NCBI GenBank assembly: GCA_025024175.1
Contig: QCXZ01000003.1
Location: forward strand, 40,944,257-41,008,256
DNA: 64,000 bases
Direction: 5' to 3'
Origin: Rhyzopertha dominica
Lineage: Eukaryota; Arthropoda; Insecta; Coleoptera; Bostrichidae
The notes below the pieces were generated by a model. It worked only from the letters and a program-made list of their open reading frames with translations. It was not told where the DNA came from and searched no databases. Shown here piece after piece: positions 24,671 through 36,425 of this stretch. Every line of letters starts with the position of its first letter. Within the stretch, counting starts at the first letter, position 1. A program made the translations under genes and the position numbers.

Positions 24671-25384
24671 CAGCTGTTCTTCAGGTAAACAACCTCGTCT
24701 CTCGCAGCATGTACGTAGTTTTAAAGACAATTTCGTATTTTGTATGGAGTTTTGAATAAAGGAGGAGCAAATTTGTGTACACCCTTAAATATATTGACCT
24801 TTTGANCACTAAAAACCTAATTAAAGTGGCGAAGAGGACTGGAGTGTACCGAAAAGTCTTCATGATGAACCTGGACGTGTAAAACTCTCAGTAGAAGCAT
24901 AAACTGAATGAAAAGCAGTACCACAGGATGGGGATAGTGTTACACGATTGTTAAAAGAATACAAAGCTGTATAGGTTATGAAATCGTGCCAACTTTGAAT
25001 GCCAAGGAAAAGGAAAAAAAGAATCTAAATAAAGCTTATGAGAAAAGCTAAACAGGCCTTTGTCTGTGACACAAACAGTCAATTTATCGGAAGAACCGTG
25101 GTGGTGCATATGTCAAAAACTATAAGGCGGTAGGAAAATGCTGATTTGTGGGAATAAAGACAAAAATGTTTGGATATTAAAAGATTGACACAAAATCATA
25201 TGTCGAATCAAATCAAATCATTTGCATGTCCTTCAGACAAAACTCCACCAAAATACAACATTGTCTTAAAAACTGCGAAAATGCTGCAAGCAGCACGGAA
25301 TTTCCCACGATCAAAACTGATAAATGACGGGTTTGTTTACCTCTAGAACAGCTGGTTGACGAAACATTTTTTGATAGGTGGAAC
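24671..25384. other. Interval between opposed tandem arrays
   Basis: The 24.46 and 25.39 kb arrays face each other across this interval like subterminal repeats of one element. A plus-strand stretch near 24818-24840 reads KVAKRTGVYRK, reminiscent of a transposase helix-turn-helix, but no further motif follows. Confidence 0.25.
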
Positions 25385-25460
25385 TATAATTGCAAAAAAA
25401 AGTTACAATTGAAAAAAGAAGTTACAATTGCAAAGAAGAAAAATTATAAACAGTAAAAGA
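25385..25460. repeat. Inverted counterpart of the pyrimidine-rich array
   Basis: Three purine-rich units close to GTTACAATTGCAAAAAA are the reverse complement of the unit at 24456-24670. Confidence 0.5.
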
Positions 25461-25727
25461 GAAGTTCAAAATTGGGTATTATCACCTTTTTTGAAAATTA
25501 CGTAAAATTAATCTTGAAGTGCATGTATATCGTACGCCATGTTAAAAAAAAACAAAAAAAATAGTTGTAGGTAGAGAATTTCAGGTCTGAAATTCGAATC
25601 TTAGGAGTCACCGCCAAAACGCTTCTATCCAAGGTTATTCAACTCGTGACCTCAAGTGTCATGTAAACATTACCGAGGAGCGTGCTGTTTAATGGTGTAG
25701 TATCATTCTTGTATTGGAAAAGCTTTT

Positions 25728-25995
25728 GTGTGGTGTTTATTGAAAGGACGGTGTAAGAGGTCGCACCAAAAAGTGATTTGTGTAGCTTCACAAGCATCTA
25801 TTACATATGGAAAACAAAACAAGTGTTGTTTTGTACATGGTTATAAAAGTACTTCAGTCAGTACAGCTAACAAAATTTTTGTAACCGTTCCTCGAGATTA
25901 TCAACGTATGAGAAAGTTGTTTAAGGCCCCTAGACGTGATATGCCGAAATCGCAAAGTTTGTTTTTCTGTTGTGAAGATAATCTTAATTCTTACT
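25728..25995 (+). CDS. Candidate exon with THAP-like zinc-finger domain
   Basis: The frame contains KCCFVHGYKSTS, then KIFVTVPRDYQRMRKLFKA and FFCCEDNL. The order fits a THAP-type domain: a cysteine pair near the start, a basic and aromatic middle, and a C-x-D/E-H-F-like end, here altered to CCEDNL. The reading frame runs into a strong splice donor (TTACT|GTAAGT at 25995/25996), so the exon probably ends there; the open frame continues to 26063 only by chance. The chosen start at 25728 is the first ATG and may not be the real one, because an upstream exon is possible. No downstream exon was found. The domain occurs in host regulators and in transposase-derived genes. Replacement of the expected HF by NL suggests decay or divergence. 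Confidence 0.4.
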
Positions 25996-27195
25996 GTAAG
26001 TTTTATTATTCTTTTTGGGGTTATAAGTATTTACCATTCAGTTTCCATTTTATTATAGCTTGAAGAGGATATGAAATATTATATGCATTTTAAGTTGATA
26101 GAGGGAAATGTTATAATAAAGAACGACGTTGTTCCCCTTATATTCGACTGTTAGCCAGGCCGGAACCGTGCCGCAAGAGCCCCGAAAATAAATGCAATTT
26201 ATATTTATTCTGACCTCTAAAATAAATGTCAAGTTTAGGGTACATTTGTGATTCTTACATTTTTATGTTTACAAATAGTATGTTTCCAGCAAACCACTGT
26301 GATCAAATTATCAATGCTACGTTAATTTGATAAAAAAATTCACTTATGCTGTTCCTTTTACGTTCCTCATTTCCGCCGCGTTGAACCGCTCGTCGCTGTA
26401 CACAAATTCCATAAGAATGAACATGCCTTCAGAAATCATAACTCATAAGTATTTCACTTTTTCTTGGCGTATTTTAATTCGCTTGTCACAAAATGAACGC
26501 AAACAACAAACTGATAAATTGACGAGCTGAGGCTGACGCGTGACGCGCTGACCCCAGATGTAAACAAGCGGCTATTTACAAGAGACCTGCCGTCACGGCC
26601 AATTATGTTCGCGTTTTGGCGGTCCCTTTGAATACTCACATTTTTAATATTAAAAATACACCTTATGATCCATTTTTTTCGAAATTATAAACTGTCACAG
26701 CTGTTTTGTGGATTAGATGCTACCTATTAATATGCAATTTAATAAAATATAAATACATGGCAAATACCCAATTAACACCACAAGCCACAGACAGACCACT
26801 TCGGAGTGTTATTTACACTATTTCCACCATCTGAAGATCAGATTCTGATTTAGGTTATGTAGTACATTACTAGGATTAACACTTGTCATATTTACGACGC
26901 ACATCAATTTCATATTCATGAATGTCATCGTGCACGTCTCAAATAGTGCATTTGTAGTCGTAGTCGTAGACTGGCCTAAACAACATGCACTGGTAATTAA
27001 TAAGTAACAATGCGTTACAGACTGCCGTTTTTGTCATAAAAACGGAAACAATCTTTTCAACGTAAGTTGCAGAAAGTGGATTGCCAGTACTCTATGGCTT
27101 CGCGAAAGCGCATGTGTGGCAAAGTAAACCATTTATTTTAGTGTTTTACTCCAACACATGTTCATTTAAAGGTGCCTACATTACTTATTCTAGCA
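25996..27195. other. Non-coding stretch, nothing recognised
   Basis: Any intron or downstream exon of the THAP-like candidate would lie here, but none was recognised. The frames at 26327-26530 and 26454-26639 lack motifs. Confidence 0.35.
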
Positions 27196-27199
27196 CATA

Positions 27200-28583
27200 A
27201 TGGCGTCAAAGAAGCGGTTTTGCAAATTCAACCGTGAACTTGCAAAAGAATGTCCCTTTATAAAGAAGCTCAAACCCGCCAATGTCNCCGATCNCATTTT
27301 CAACAAATGCAGGGGGTGATTTTGTTCTGCAACGGGAGGACTCTGCGCCGTGACACAACTAAAATTGTTCCAAAACTGGTTTCATCGAAATTTGCTGGCA
27401 CCAGAACTCTAGCGGAAGTTGTTGTTAAAAAAATTATTGGCTCCCAAGCTTAAATGCGATTTCGATTGACTTTATTTTTCTGTATTCTCGGATGCTTTCA
27501 ATCATAAGGACGTAAAAACTTACAATTTCTCAAAGCAATATGGAGTACGCATCAAAATTCTTGATTTCGTTTCTTTGCCAGGCGAAACTTTTGAGATGAT
27601 TGCGAAATCTATAACTGATATTTTATATGAAAACAACATAAACGGTAAGTTAATCGCTCTTTGTGCGGATAATGTCGACATAAATTTTGTAAGAATAATC
27701 GTATAAACAATGTCTTTTTACAGACTTAGCGATTCCGTAACGCAACGTAATTGTGCGTGCACAATTCTATTCAGTTTGCCGCAGACTTATTACCTGTAAA
27801 TATTGAAAGTATTATTAACAAAATCTACTTATATTTATATTTTTACGGTACACGTACAAAGTTTAAAAGCTTTTTTGTGATGAGGCTAAATTGCAATAGC
27901 AAAACGAGGTAACTTGCTTCATTGCTAGCTGTGGAATGAAGTCTCAAACGCTACGAATCTAGATTATACTCTTATTTCTTGGCTTCGGACAAATGTCCAG
28001 TACTGGTAGAAAAACCTAATTATTGCTACAATTTATCGATTTGTAGTCGTCTGTAATTCATGAAACTACATATAAAGATAACTGAAAGCAGCAGAGGCTC
28101 TGTGCTTTAGGCTAGACAAGCATATCATCAATATAATCAAATTAAAAGGCACAGCGGATGTAACCTTTCTGGCTCTAAGTATTTAGGTAGATTGTTAAAG
28201 CATTTGAAATTCGATAAAGTGTAATTTATTTTGAATCTTAGAATATTATTGTAACAAAACTGTATTTTGTATTTGTAGAGTGCAGATGTTCAAATATCTA
28301 TAGAATTCATTGCCAATTATATTGCCAATAAAATAATAGATACCGACTTGTAGCGACGAAAGAACAGGCGTATGAGGTCGAAATCGGGTTGTTAAGCCTT
28401 TTCATCTATTTTGAACAAATCACGTACCATTTTCAGATTTTTTTAATATTGCAGATTTGTCACTTAGTTTACCCATTACGAATGCGTCAATTGAACAAGT
28501 GTTCCGTTCCTAAAGAAACAAGTTTAAGCTTCTAAAACGTATTTTCGCAAGCACAGGGAAACTGCATATTGAATTATTGCTGT
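27200..28583 (+). pseudogene. Decayed hAT/ZBED-type transposase-derived gene
   Basis: The plus strand starts with MASKKRFCKFNRELAKECPF, then a damaged BED-type finger (FNKCRG, followed in another frame by ATGG). After a frameshift it reads KILDFVSLPGETFEMIAKSI and ENNINGKLIALCADN (27568-27700), as in hAT/ZBED-like proteins. Next come fragments corresponding to LLPVNIESI (about 27790-27815) and SLLAVE, with YSYFLASDKCPVLVEK (about 27968-28015). The end holds the hAT dimerisation signature, LSLPITNASIEQVF (28460-28505), interrupted soon after by a stop. Several in-frame stops and frameshifts make it non-functional. The order of blocks is what one expects for a single ancient copy without rearrangement. 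No terminal inverted repeats were identified. Confidence 0.7.
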
Positions 28584-28589
28584 AAGGTT

Positions 28590-31500
28590 ACCTACCTTAT
28601 AGCCTGGAGTATGGATATAGAAATTCGATTAAAATTAAACAAGAAATACAATTGCAAAAGAATTAGAGCTTTCCATTTATCAAACAAATATACGCTGTAA
28701 CTGGACACCTTGTAATTGTACATCAACGCATCTCGATCAATGTACTGGGAAAACGATAAAACATTACACTATCCAGATTATATCTATAATTCTACGGGAA
28801 AAACAACGTACTTCCTCCTTTTAAACAAAGAGGCAAGTAATAAAATAATTAGCATTAAAATGAGGTTATCTTTCTTTTATTAGAAAGCAATGTAATTTTG
28901 TTCAACAGCTTCACTTTCTGATTTCACAATGCTTACATGTAACATTTTCCCAAAAAAACATTTTTTTTCTTTGTTTAGCAATGAATACGCTTCTTCTTTC
29001 TCCAGCTTTTAGAGAAACATCAAGGGACGATTCCCTGTCCAACAAAGCGGACAATTTATACAGCCCGTGCATCACACCAATCTATTATTTATGCACTGGG
29101 AGGTCGACGTAAGGTTAAATCAATGGACTGGACCGGCGCCCGAGCAACATACTGGCCGGACACTTGAGATAATTAGATCTAATTCCCACTCGACCACTGG
29201 ATCCCGATGTTTGCGATGCAGAATCGTAGTTAGCCGTAACATTTCGANCAGCTTGTTTCTAGGGGCCCTCGTAAGAGCGTAGGCGCCTTCAGACTGAAAT
29301 GTGAAAGCGACTGTTCAAGCTGATCAGCAGAATTATATTTTTTTATTTTTTAGTTTGAAAAGGATTTAGGTACCTAATTATAGATTTTCTCAACTACTAC
29401 TGGAAACATCATTATCCGGCAAAGAGTTAATTAACTTTTTTGCTGTCCATGTTAAAAAAGTTACCAATAGTCGATGCTAGGTTAAAAATTTACTAAAACG
29501 TTGTTACGTTTGTAAGCTACACTAGTAAACCAAATAATCAAATCACTTACCTGATAGGTAACAAGAATAAGAGCGCGTCGGCTAACTCAGAGGAGTTAGG
29601 GGGGTGAGTAAACAAATAGAAAAGAAATACTAAATTATCTTAAAAGAATATTATGTATAAATGGGCGCCAGACAGTCCTACTCTGCACTCAGCGTATTAT
29701 TTGCTTCAGACTATCACAAAGCAAAATTGAAGGCAAATATAATAATGTGTTGATCACTGAAATTACAATGCACTAACGAACTGAAAAACCTGAATACCTT
29801 AGAACTCTTTGTTTATTAAAATAAATTCATAGCAAAAGAAATGCAATAGAATAAGTTGTAATAAACTCTAAACCGAAACCAGAATAAAATGTAGCTATCT
29901 CTAGATTCGATATTCAATAATAATTTAATATAAAGACCAAACTTAGGTTTGATTGCGCAATCGCTCCCGTACACAACATAAATACACTTCATATTAATTC
30001 TAAAACAACGTTCATCAATTAAGAACAGCTAATCGTTCAATTATGGTTAAATTTTTTACGTATTTGATTAACCCAATATTAAGTATGCTTTATATTTATA
30101 GAAAATGCAATATCACCCAAAAAAAGGATTAATGATTGAACGAATAAGTATAGCAAGACTGTAATTTAAGGCTACACAAAGTTAATGTTGAAAATATAAT
30201 CAAACACGAAAAATATTAAAATAGCAATACTTAAGAAAAGATAAGTTCAAAGAAGCTACGATCGTCAACATAAAATACAAAATTAGTTGACGAATATCAG
30301 TCGTGTTGTAGTAAGCAACATTATTTCGTGTACGGAATAAAAACTTGTCCAGCACTAGCACAAGCTAAAAGTTGCGATAAGGAATAACAAAATGACTGTT
30401 AACCGTTTTTATAATACGATTCAACGCGGCACAAATGTATTATGTACTTTTATGCGGTAAATGTTTTATACTGTAGGTACTTATCACTTAATCTAGCAGG
30501 AAGCCCTGGTGGTGCCCTTGTGCGCGTCTTCTCTACGACTTGATTTCGCATCAGCCAAGACCAGAGGCATACATCCAGCCACAATTTCCTCCGATAATGA
30601 CGCATAATCCCAAAAATCTTCTCCGGAAACAATGTACGACCACGGCGAAGAAATATCCAAAAGAAACTGATCAATTTGTTAAGGTGATGCAATCGCCTCA
30701 CAATCCGTATGCAAGTAAAAGGGTGGTTGAAAAAAAGGCCTATTGCATAAACAAAGAAACAATAAATACCAAACAGACGCAAACGACGCAACAAAAGGCC
30801 TACCTTTTCTTTACCGGATGATCGAGGGTAGTTGGTGAACAACTATGCAGATGTAGTCGCGAGGTGATATAATCCCGCTAAGCGGTTAGATAAGCGCTCC
30901 AAAAGAATCGAAATGTATTCACACTAATCAAAAATCGTTCACTTACTTAAAATTCAGATCATCCGAATTATTCCGGCTAAGCCGATACGCCAAATTAGAC
31001 GAAAATTTGAAGTGACTGTTCACCTCTGCATGTGCGATCGAAAGTGAAGTATTTTCCGCCCGATAAAATGAAATTTAGAGAAAAACACGCCGCAAGAAAT
31101 GGTAAAAGGCTGCTGGGCAGAAAATACGCCTGCAAGGAGGCAACCAACTATATAATGTAGAACAACGATGTTAACTGATGACGCATTGCAACCCTAACGT
31201 TAAATATCAGCGAAAATTTTAATTGTTATAACGTAGGATTGCCCTGAAAATGTACTTATTTTTTATTTTTGGTCTTACTATTAATCCAAAGTATTTTTAC
31301 CAAAGCTACATTTCCGCTTATGATATTAATAAATAGCAAGAATTTTGTTATTTTAAATGGGACACAATGTTTATATTATCCATTTCGAACCCTTACTCAG
31401 TTTTAAACGTCTTTTATTTACATATCCCTATCTGAAGCGTTTGACTGTTCTCATTTTTTTCGAACTAGTCAAGACCCTGTTTGAACCTATAAAACTATAA

Positions 31501-32030
31501 ATTTTATAAGTGAAGTAAGGAAAATTTAGGTATTCGTACTTGGCTTATAAATTGACGAGTATTTCGTATTTAGAGTATTTTGAGATTTGTACACTTTTTG
31601 CTATTTCGAAAAATGGCAAAAGAGCATTTTCTTCAAACGGAACGACATCTGTATTATCTTCACAAAATTGAAGCTAATTTAATATTCTTTTAGGTGTATA
31701 TTATATAAATCTGAAGGTTTTAGAAGTAAATGCATTTTTATTTAAAACATTGTTTTCTAGTGTAGGTGTCTATAATATGCCATGATGTAATACATGTAAT
31801 ACATAATACACTTCGTGTAACAGTTTTACAGTTCCCTTTAATAAGGCTTTTGGTCTTTTGTTACTAAACTTAACTTCAAACTGATGTAAGTAATAAATCA
31901 AACGAAGATCTGAAATCATTTGTTCTTGCTGGGCAGTATGAAGAGGACGTAGCAAGGCCATACTGAAGTTTTAATGATACTTATGTGAGATATTCATTGG
32001 TTTGCAAAAACCAACTTAATTTTTTTCCAT
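28590..32030. other. Non-coding stretch with two GC-richer patches
   Basis: No gene was recognised with confidence. A patch at 29020-29310 is richer in GC. A patch at 30480-30830 is open in several frames on both strands. In its minus strand one frame reads PWSYIVSGEDFWDYASLSEE from about 30663 downwards, preceded by an acceptor-like AAATTGATCAG and closed by a stop near 30495. That could be a terminal exon, but nothing identifies it. Confidence 0.25.
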
Positions 32031-32237
32031 ATACAGTAACGTCTGCTTATAATGAACCGCTTTTAGCGAATTTTCGTTTACAGCGAACCAATCTAAAAGA
32101 TACGGCCCAAAGTATCATTAAACCCGTTAACTTTCAGATAAAACTAACCTTACAATTTTGGTATACCCGCAAAAGTTTTCGATTATAACGAACTTAAAAA
32201 CTGAATTTTATCGAGCAAGCATGAGAATCCCTCTAAT

Positions 32238-33395
32238 TTGCAGAAGCATCATGACAGGTTGAGCAGGAGCGGGCGACGGCGAATCAACGGGATCCACAGG
32301 AAAATTATGTTCACTATGGAGGTAGAGAACAACAATCAGCTACCATTCCTGGTCGTCCTAGTGAGCAAAAACGACAACAAACTAGGCTACACCGTGTACC
32401 GCAAATCAACACACACGGATCGGTACCTCAACGCTTATTCGCACTCATCTCAACTACAATTACTTGTCAATACTCTAATAACAAGATCATAACGCCTAAC
32501 GGATACAGACAGCAAGAAGGAAGAGATGAAGAAGATCGAAACGCTTCGAGAAAAACGACATCAGAAACGCGCTAAGACCAAGTCGACAGAGGGAGCCAAC
32601 AGAAGACGAAGAAAAACCAGTCGCCAAAGCATGTCTACCGTACGTCAAAGGAACAACAGAAAAAGTCAGCGAGGTGCTGAAGACACACAAGATTGCGACC
32701 ACCCACATTTACTACTGCAAGGAAAATAAGCCAGGTACTTTTGAACACAAAAACAAAGGTAGAACTGGAAGCGCAAGGGAATTATGAAATCCCATGCAGA
32801 GACTGTGAGGGCAGCTACGTTGGTTAAACTAATAGAAGGATTAAGGTACGATGCGAAGAACACCGGAATGCAGTTTGAAAAATGGAATCAACATCATCTT
32901 TAGCAAAACATGTAAGAATGACGTCGCAGGAAATTGACTTCAGCAACACTAAGGTCATAGCGAGCATAGAACACAAGCCCAAACGCATCATCAGAGAAGC
33001 CATCGAGATAGAAAGAAGACCGAACAACTTAAACACCAGAGATGACACGCAAAGACTACCATCCATATGGAAGTGCACTTACTAGGAAGACATCGAATCG
33101 TGCCGGAACCAATGAAGCGCAAAGTCAACGCGAGGGAGCAACGGAGTCAGTCAAGCGCAATATAGTCCGAGTATACCGCCACCCATCGCAACGGTAGTCA
33201 GTTCAAGCAGAGAAGCAGCAGCGAGATCAGCAGCAAGAAGACCTGAGATGGTACGTGAGATCGTGCCGAAACGTCGTCGATTTCAAGATTCAGAGGAGAA
33301 CCAACCAATGACAACGCGAAGCCAATCCCGGAAACCTGTTTCATCATACAACGCCCTGCAAAGACCTGAAGCAGAACATGTATATGTACCAATAA
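32238..33395 (+). pseudogene. Penelope-like element, degenerate 5'-truncated copy
   Basis: This belongs to the same family as the 46-49 kb element. It starts in the C-terminal part of the reverse transcriptase (FTMEVENNNQLPFLVVLV, then KLGYTVYRKSTHTDRYLNA). It continues through a badly frameshifted linker and a GIY-YIG region (around EIPCRDCEGSYVG, 32790-32825, in broken frames) to AREAIEIERRPNNLNTRDDT-like sequence near 33005-33055. It ends in a terminal-repeat segment with the word GCCGAAACGTCGTC (33266-33279). Stops and indels are frequent. The copy shows that the family has been active at different times, because it is much more decayed than the 46-49 kb copy. Confidence 0.75.
33236..33285 (+). 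ncRNA. Degenerate hammerhead-like core in PLE terminus
   Basis: CCTGAGA (33242-33248) lacks one base of CUGANGA. A 6-bp stem (GGTACG with CGTGCC, one G-T pair) and GAAACGTCGTC follow. It is the counterpart of the motif at 46121-46160, and the T-G pair in place of C-G preserves the helix. Confidence 0.35.
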
Positions 33396-33501
33396 AAAAA
33401 TTGTTTCTGATATAAACATTTATCGTTTATTGAAAACTTCGCTTGTAGCGAAACCGTTTTCGCCTGTCCCTTGAGGTTCGATATAAGCGGTCACTACCGA
33501 T

Positions 33502-35100
33502 ACACTACTTAATTAAAAAATTATAAATGACATTAAATTAACTGAATGTTGAAAATACTGATCATTGCATTCGATACATTTTAAAACTTTAGTATTTATG
33601 TCATTGACGTTGGTCCTCTCAATCTTAATCAAATCAAGTTTTTCAATGCACTAAATTACTCGCTGAAGCAATTATTCCTCAAGAGTGTGAAATCTGGCGA
33701 TATTGGATCCCAAATTCCTAAACACCTAAACCATAGATCATCATACATATCTAAATGGTTAGCTGTAACTTAATATAATGAGATGGATGGAAATTAATTA
33801 ATTAAAATCGTTGACACTTGATCTTAAGATTCCTCCTTGAGTTTTTCATATGCTAATACTTCCTCATACTCGAGAAATCCTTGTATGTATTTTTTTAAAT
33901 AAAAAACGAAACTAACTAAAATCCCATCTCTTTTAATTTTATCAGCCCAGAAATGTTTATTTCTTCGGCTGAATATTCCTTCTCTCAAAAACCGTGTCAG
34001 TCCAGAGTCCAGATAATGTTAGACAAGAACACTTGAATACGAATGAGAAGAGTCTAGCAAGAAAAGACCCTCTTCTCAAAATACTTCAGCCTCAAAGCTT
34101 TAAAACGGTTGTGGTAATGTTTTAATCTAGCGCTCACGAAAGTACCGCCATTAGATGGCATTGGCGTCAGTTTTTACTTTTGCAGTCGCAAGAGCAACAT
34201 ATGTCGACGTAAAAAATTAATTAACAAAAATGTTTTTGATTTGTTGTCAACCCGAGATGAACCTCATGATCTCATCTCCTTAACTCTTGTTTAGTCACAT
34301 TATGAGTGGTGGTTACCACCCTCATCACTGCCTATTTATGTAATCCTTTTTATCCATTAACCACTCACAATGTTGCACTGAAGTTAGTCGAAAGCGCTTT
34401 GCTTTTTATTAATAAAGCTGATTCTGAATAATATTTAATGCATCCTGAATTACTTACTCCTACTTTGAAACGGATCAGTTCATTGGTCTTATTCCGTCGT
34501 CACTATAAATATGATCTTGCATTTACCGTTTTTTTTAACGCCGTGTAGGTACAGCGTCACTGCTATTGGAGAGATTATTGTGCAATTTCCAACTCTCAAA
34601 TACGTACGAACAAAGCAAATAATTTTACCGCAGATAAGAATCATTCAACCGTAATCTGCTAATTCAATCCACGACCACTCCATCAATATTCTATTTGTAA
34701 ACGAGGATTTTATTGGCATCGCTGCCGCTTTATTATCGTCGATGCGCCACCTTAATTGGTTGTTCTGGAGACGGCCGCAATTGAATAAATCTAATTTCAA
34801 TTTATTCGTTGGAAAAACTGGTCGTCGCGTTATGAATAATTTATATTATAATCCTGTCTTGTTGGCGAACGCCGACGAGATTTGCCAACAGAATACGGCC
34901 CAGTAATAATTGGAACAGGGTATTAAAAACGAATCGGGAAAAGCAACCGCACGAACAATTTTTAACTGAGAGATATCAAGCAATACTTTATGCTGATGAA
35001 TGTAGCACACAAAAAAACGAAGTCGTCCTGCATGTGTCAGTAAAATTCGTATAAAGAATAGGTTCCGGGTGATGGCTATATCTTTGATGCACCCGTAATA
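33502..35100. other. Non-coding stretch with one GC-richer patch
   Basis: No gene was recognised. The patch at 34690-34950 has higher GC and CpG content and could be regulatory or conserved non-coding DNA. Confidence 0.35.
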
Positions 35101-35103
35101 AGT

Positions 35104-35345
35104 TTGACGTGGACACGTATATCTTCAATACGTGCTAAATGAGGTAGTTAACAACTTCAAGCTAAAACAAATATGACGAAGATTAATCATTCAAAGTATT
35201 TTTTTCCACTGGTCTCTTTTTTGCTCGGCTTTTCCTATACTTACCGAAAGTACTACGTCGTAGTTTGTAAAGCGACCGCTAGATGTCACAAACCGATTTT
35301 CTCAAAGTGACCCCCACAGAGCGGCCTAAGACGTGTCCACGTCAG
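35104..35345. repeat. MITE-like element, TIR family TTGAC..CACGT, copy 2
   Basis: TTGACGTGGACACGT at 35104-35118 is inverted at 35331-35345 (ACGTGTCCACGTCA). The interior CGACCGCTAGATGTCACA and CGATTTTCTCAAAGTGAC matches the copy at 19463-19762. Confidence 0.6.
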
Positions 35346-35897
35346 AAGTGATCTTGATAGAACCGTATCTTATTAAACCGTTTAGTATAACAACTGACAG
35401 GAATAAGAACATCTAGGAATACTGGTTTCCTATGAATGAATTTTGGTACAAATACATGGTGATTTTTGTAAACAGTACACCTTAAACTTCTTTAAATATT
35501 TCCAGAGTAAAATTTTTCATAGATTACGTTTGCCCTCTTGGCGGGGTACAGACCCCTACAAAAGTTTAAATGGAGCGGCTCATTTTGTGACACATTGTTT
35601 GAAAGTTTATTTCACAAGAGTTTTGGCCATGTATTTACAACTCTTTAGGCGGTTTGTTTGTCATGATCATCTTGTCCACATATCTTTCCAAAAATCGCGA
35701 GAGCTTTTGTAATACGAACGTTATAGTCACAATCACCCTAATAAAAAGGTGGACCCTAGGTATATCCCAGTTTTAAGTAGGTCCTTGATCATGCTGAAAT
35801 GGATCCAACTAGCTCATCGCGTAGCGTTCCTAAAGCCACTGGGTAGGATAAAATGCATCCCCATAAGATGTGAACTCTTTAGCAACTCGGTGAACAG

Positions 35898-36425
35898 AAG
35901 GCTTCAATTTTGCGAAATTATAAAGAAACATTACAGTAAATCAGAATCCAATAGGGAATATTACCGTGTGAATAAACATAACGTGCGCTACTGGAGTGAA
36001 GAAAATCCTCAGATTTTTCGAGGAAAACCAAAGTTCTTTAGAAACTGACTGTGTGGACTGGAATGCTGCAATGTGCTTCGAAATGGTTGAAAATAAGAAA
36101 ATCATCGTGACGTTGGAGGAAATCAAATGTTGCACGAATTCTTGGAGTAATAGTATAAGGGCTATTGCTCATGGCGTCAGATTACATTTGATTTTGATCA
36201 TATGCAATATGACACTCTAGCGTTATATTGAGGAGAGAAAGTAGTAGAACCACTCGCTTTACCTCAGACTCACCCCAATCCACTTTTTCATAATGACAAC
36301 ATGTAGCCAGAGTTACCTTGGAGAGCACTTTGAAACAAAACAACGTCAATTTGTTGCCTTGTCCACGAAGATCTCTCGATCTTTCACCCATCGAACACAT
36401 CCTGCATACTATGGATAAAAAATTT
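35898..36425 (+). pseudogene. Decayed Tc1/mariner-like DDE transposase
   Basis: Frames on the plus strand give RRLQFCEIIKKHYSKSES, then VNKHNVRYWSEENPQIFR (about 35967-36020), the segment of Tc1-like transposases just after the first catalytic aspartate, which is itself missing. Further on, LFHNDN (about 36285) marks the second aspartate region and RRSLDLSPIEHI (about 36368-36405) the glutamate region. Frameshifts separate these blocks. The spacing between the second and third blocks agrees with a DD34E-type enzyme. No terminal inverted repeats were located. Confidence 0.65.

Larger units (their letters stand above)
32034..33500. mobile_element. Tigger/pogo-like MITE split by a PLE insertion
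   Basis: The left end (CAGTAACGTCTGCTTATAA, 32034-32052) and the reverse complement of the right end (CGGTAGTGACCGCTTATA) are imperfect terminal inverted repeats. Both are followed by GAACC and AGCGAA-type subterminal words. TA dinucleotides flank both ends. The interior from about 32240 to 33395 is PLE sequence, so the MITE is the older host and the PLE the later insert. No transposase is present. Confidence 0.45.

Noticed and set aside
24770..25390. Possible Tc1/IS630 transposase
   Set aside because: Only one helix-turn-helix-like phrase (KVAKRTGVYRK) is visible and no catalytic motif follows.
26825..26850. CTGAAGATCAG as a PLE hammerhead core
   Set aside because: A short helix is possible, but no GAAA follows and there is no PLE context.
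30450..30842. Overlapping 130- and 93-codon frames on both strands
   Set aside because: Three frames are open at once, which points to composition. Only the low-confidence terminal-exon idea is mentioned.
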